The notes below the pieces were generated by a model. It had not been told where the DNA came from, searched no databases, and saw nothing but the letters and a program-made list of their open reading frames with translations. 6,229 nucleotides of DNA from an uncultured bacterium (GTDB lineage Bacteria; Actinomycetota; Coriobacteriia; Coriobacteriales; Coriobacteriaceae). Of this stretch, positions 6,209-6,229 are shown piece after piece; positions within the stretch are counted from its first letter, which is position 1, and each line of letters begins with the position of its first letter. Position numbers and translations under genes: made by a program. The stretch is taken from assembly GCA_905215275.1 (NCBI GenBank), contig CAJMPE010000119.1, forward strand, positions 1 to 6,229, in the 5' to 3' direction.

Positions 6209-6229
6209 CCGCAGGATCAACTCCTGCGG
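6209..6229 (+). terminator. Hairpin at the right edge, probable operon terminator
   Basis: CCGCAGGA (6209-6216) pairs with TCCTGCGG (6222-6229) over 8 bp with a TCAAC loop, 33 nt after the regulator stop. A run of five A lies at 6196-6200, which would be a T-run for transcription arriving from the right. The window ends at the last stem base, so whether a T-tract follows on the plus strand cannot be seen. Confidence 0.55.

Noticed and set aside
1..6229. CRISPR arrays, tRNA or rRNA genes, insertion sequences or attachment sites
   Set aside because: I saw no regularly spaced direct repeats, no tRNA-like cloverleaf or rRNA motif, no transposase, and no terminal repeats with target duplications.

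Overview
The window holds five protein genes and reads like DNA from human or animal gut bacteria. It may not come from a single genome. The right-hand part (about 1140 to the end) is GC-rich. Its codon use (GTC valine, AGC serine, CGT/CGC arginine) and its signalling proteins suggest an actinobacterium of the Coriobacteriia (Collinsella/Olsenella-like). The left-hand part (1 to about 1130) has an AT-richer intergenic region and different synonymous codon choices, more like a gut Clostridia member (Faecalibacterium/Ruminococcaceae-like). These lineage names are inferences from codon use and protein character. The switch falls inside one intact reading frame.

Layout. Positions 1-247 (minus strand) carry the first 82 codons of purC (SAICAR synthase, de novo purine synthesis), cut by the window edge. 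Positions 248-558 are a divergent intergenic region with a strong sigma-70-type promoter facing right and a weaker candidate facing purC. Positions 559-1992 encode a complete family GH1 6-phospho-beta-glucosidase of 477 residues with both catalytic glutamates and the phosphate-binding Ser/Lys/Tyr set. No PTS transporter or regulator lies next to it. Positions 1993-2262 are a non-coding stretch with a 14-bp perfect hairpin and a second, mutually exclusive pairing, laid out like an attenuator. The hairpin probably separates the glycosidase gene from what follows.

Positions 2263-6175 are a tight three-gene signalling operon whose genes overlap by 4 nt at each junction (GTGA, then ATGA). The first gene encodes a multi-TM protein with the layout of 7TM-type histidine kinases, but Gln sits where the phospho-acceptor His should be and its ATPase region is degenerate, so it looks like a pseudokinase sensor. 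The second encodes a five-TM, PAS-like, intact HisKA_3/HATPase sensor kinase. The third encodes a NarL/LuxR-type response regulator with an intact receiver Asp. The likely logic is that the 7TM pseudokinase senses something and modulates, perhaps by heterodimerising, the intact kinase, which phosphorylates the regulator. The signal and target genes cannot be read from this window. A hairpin at the right edge may terminate the operon.

Main points for a second look are the codon-use break inside the GH1 gene (recombination or assembly chimera), the pseudokinase/kinase/regulator trio, and the competing RNA structures at 2028-2126.
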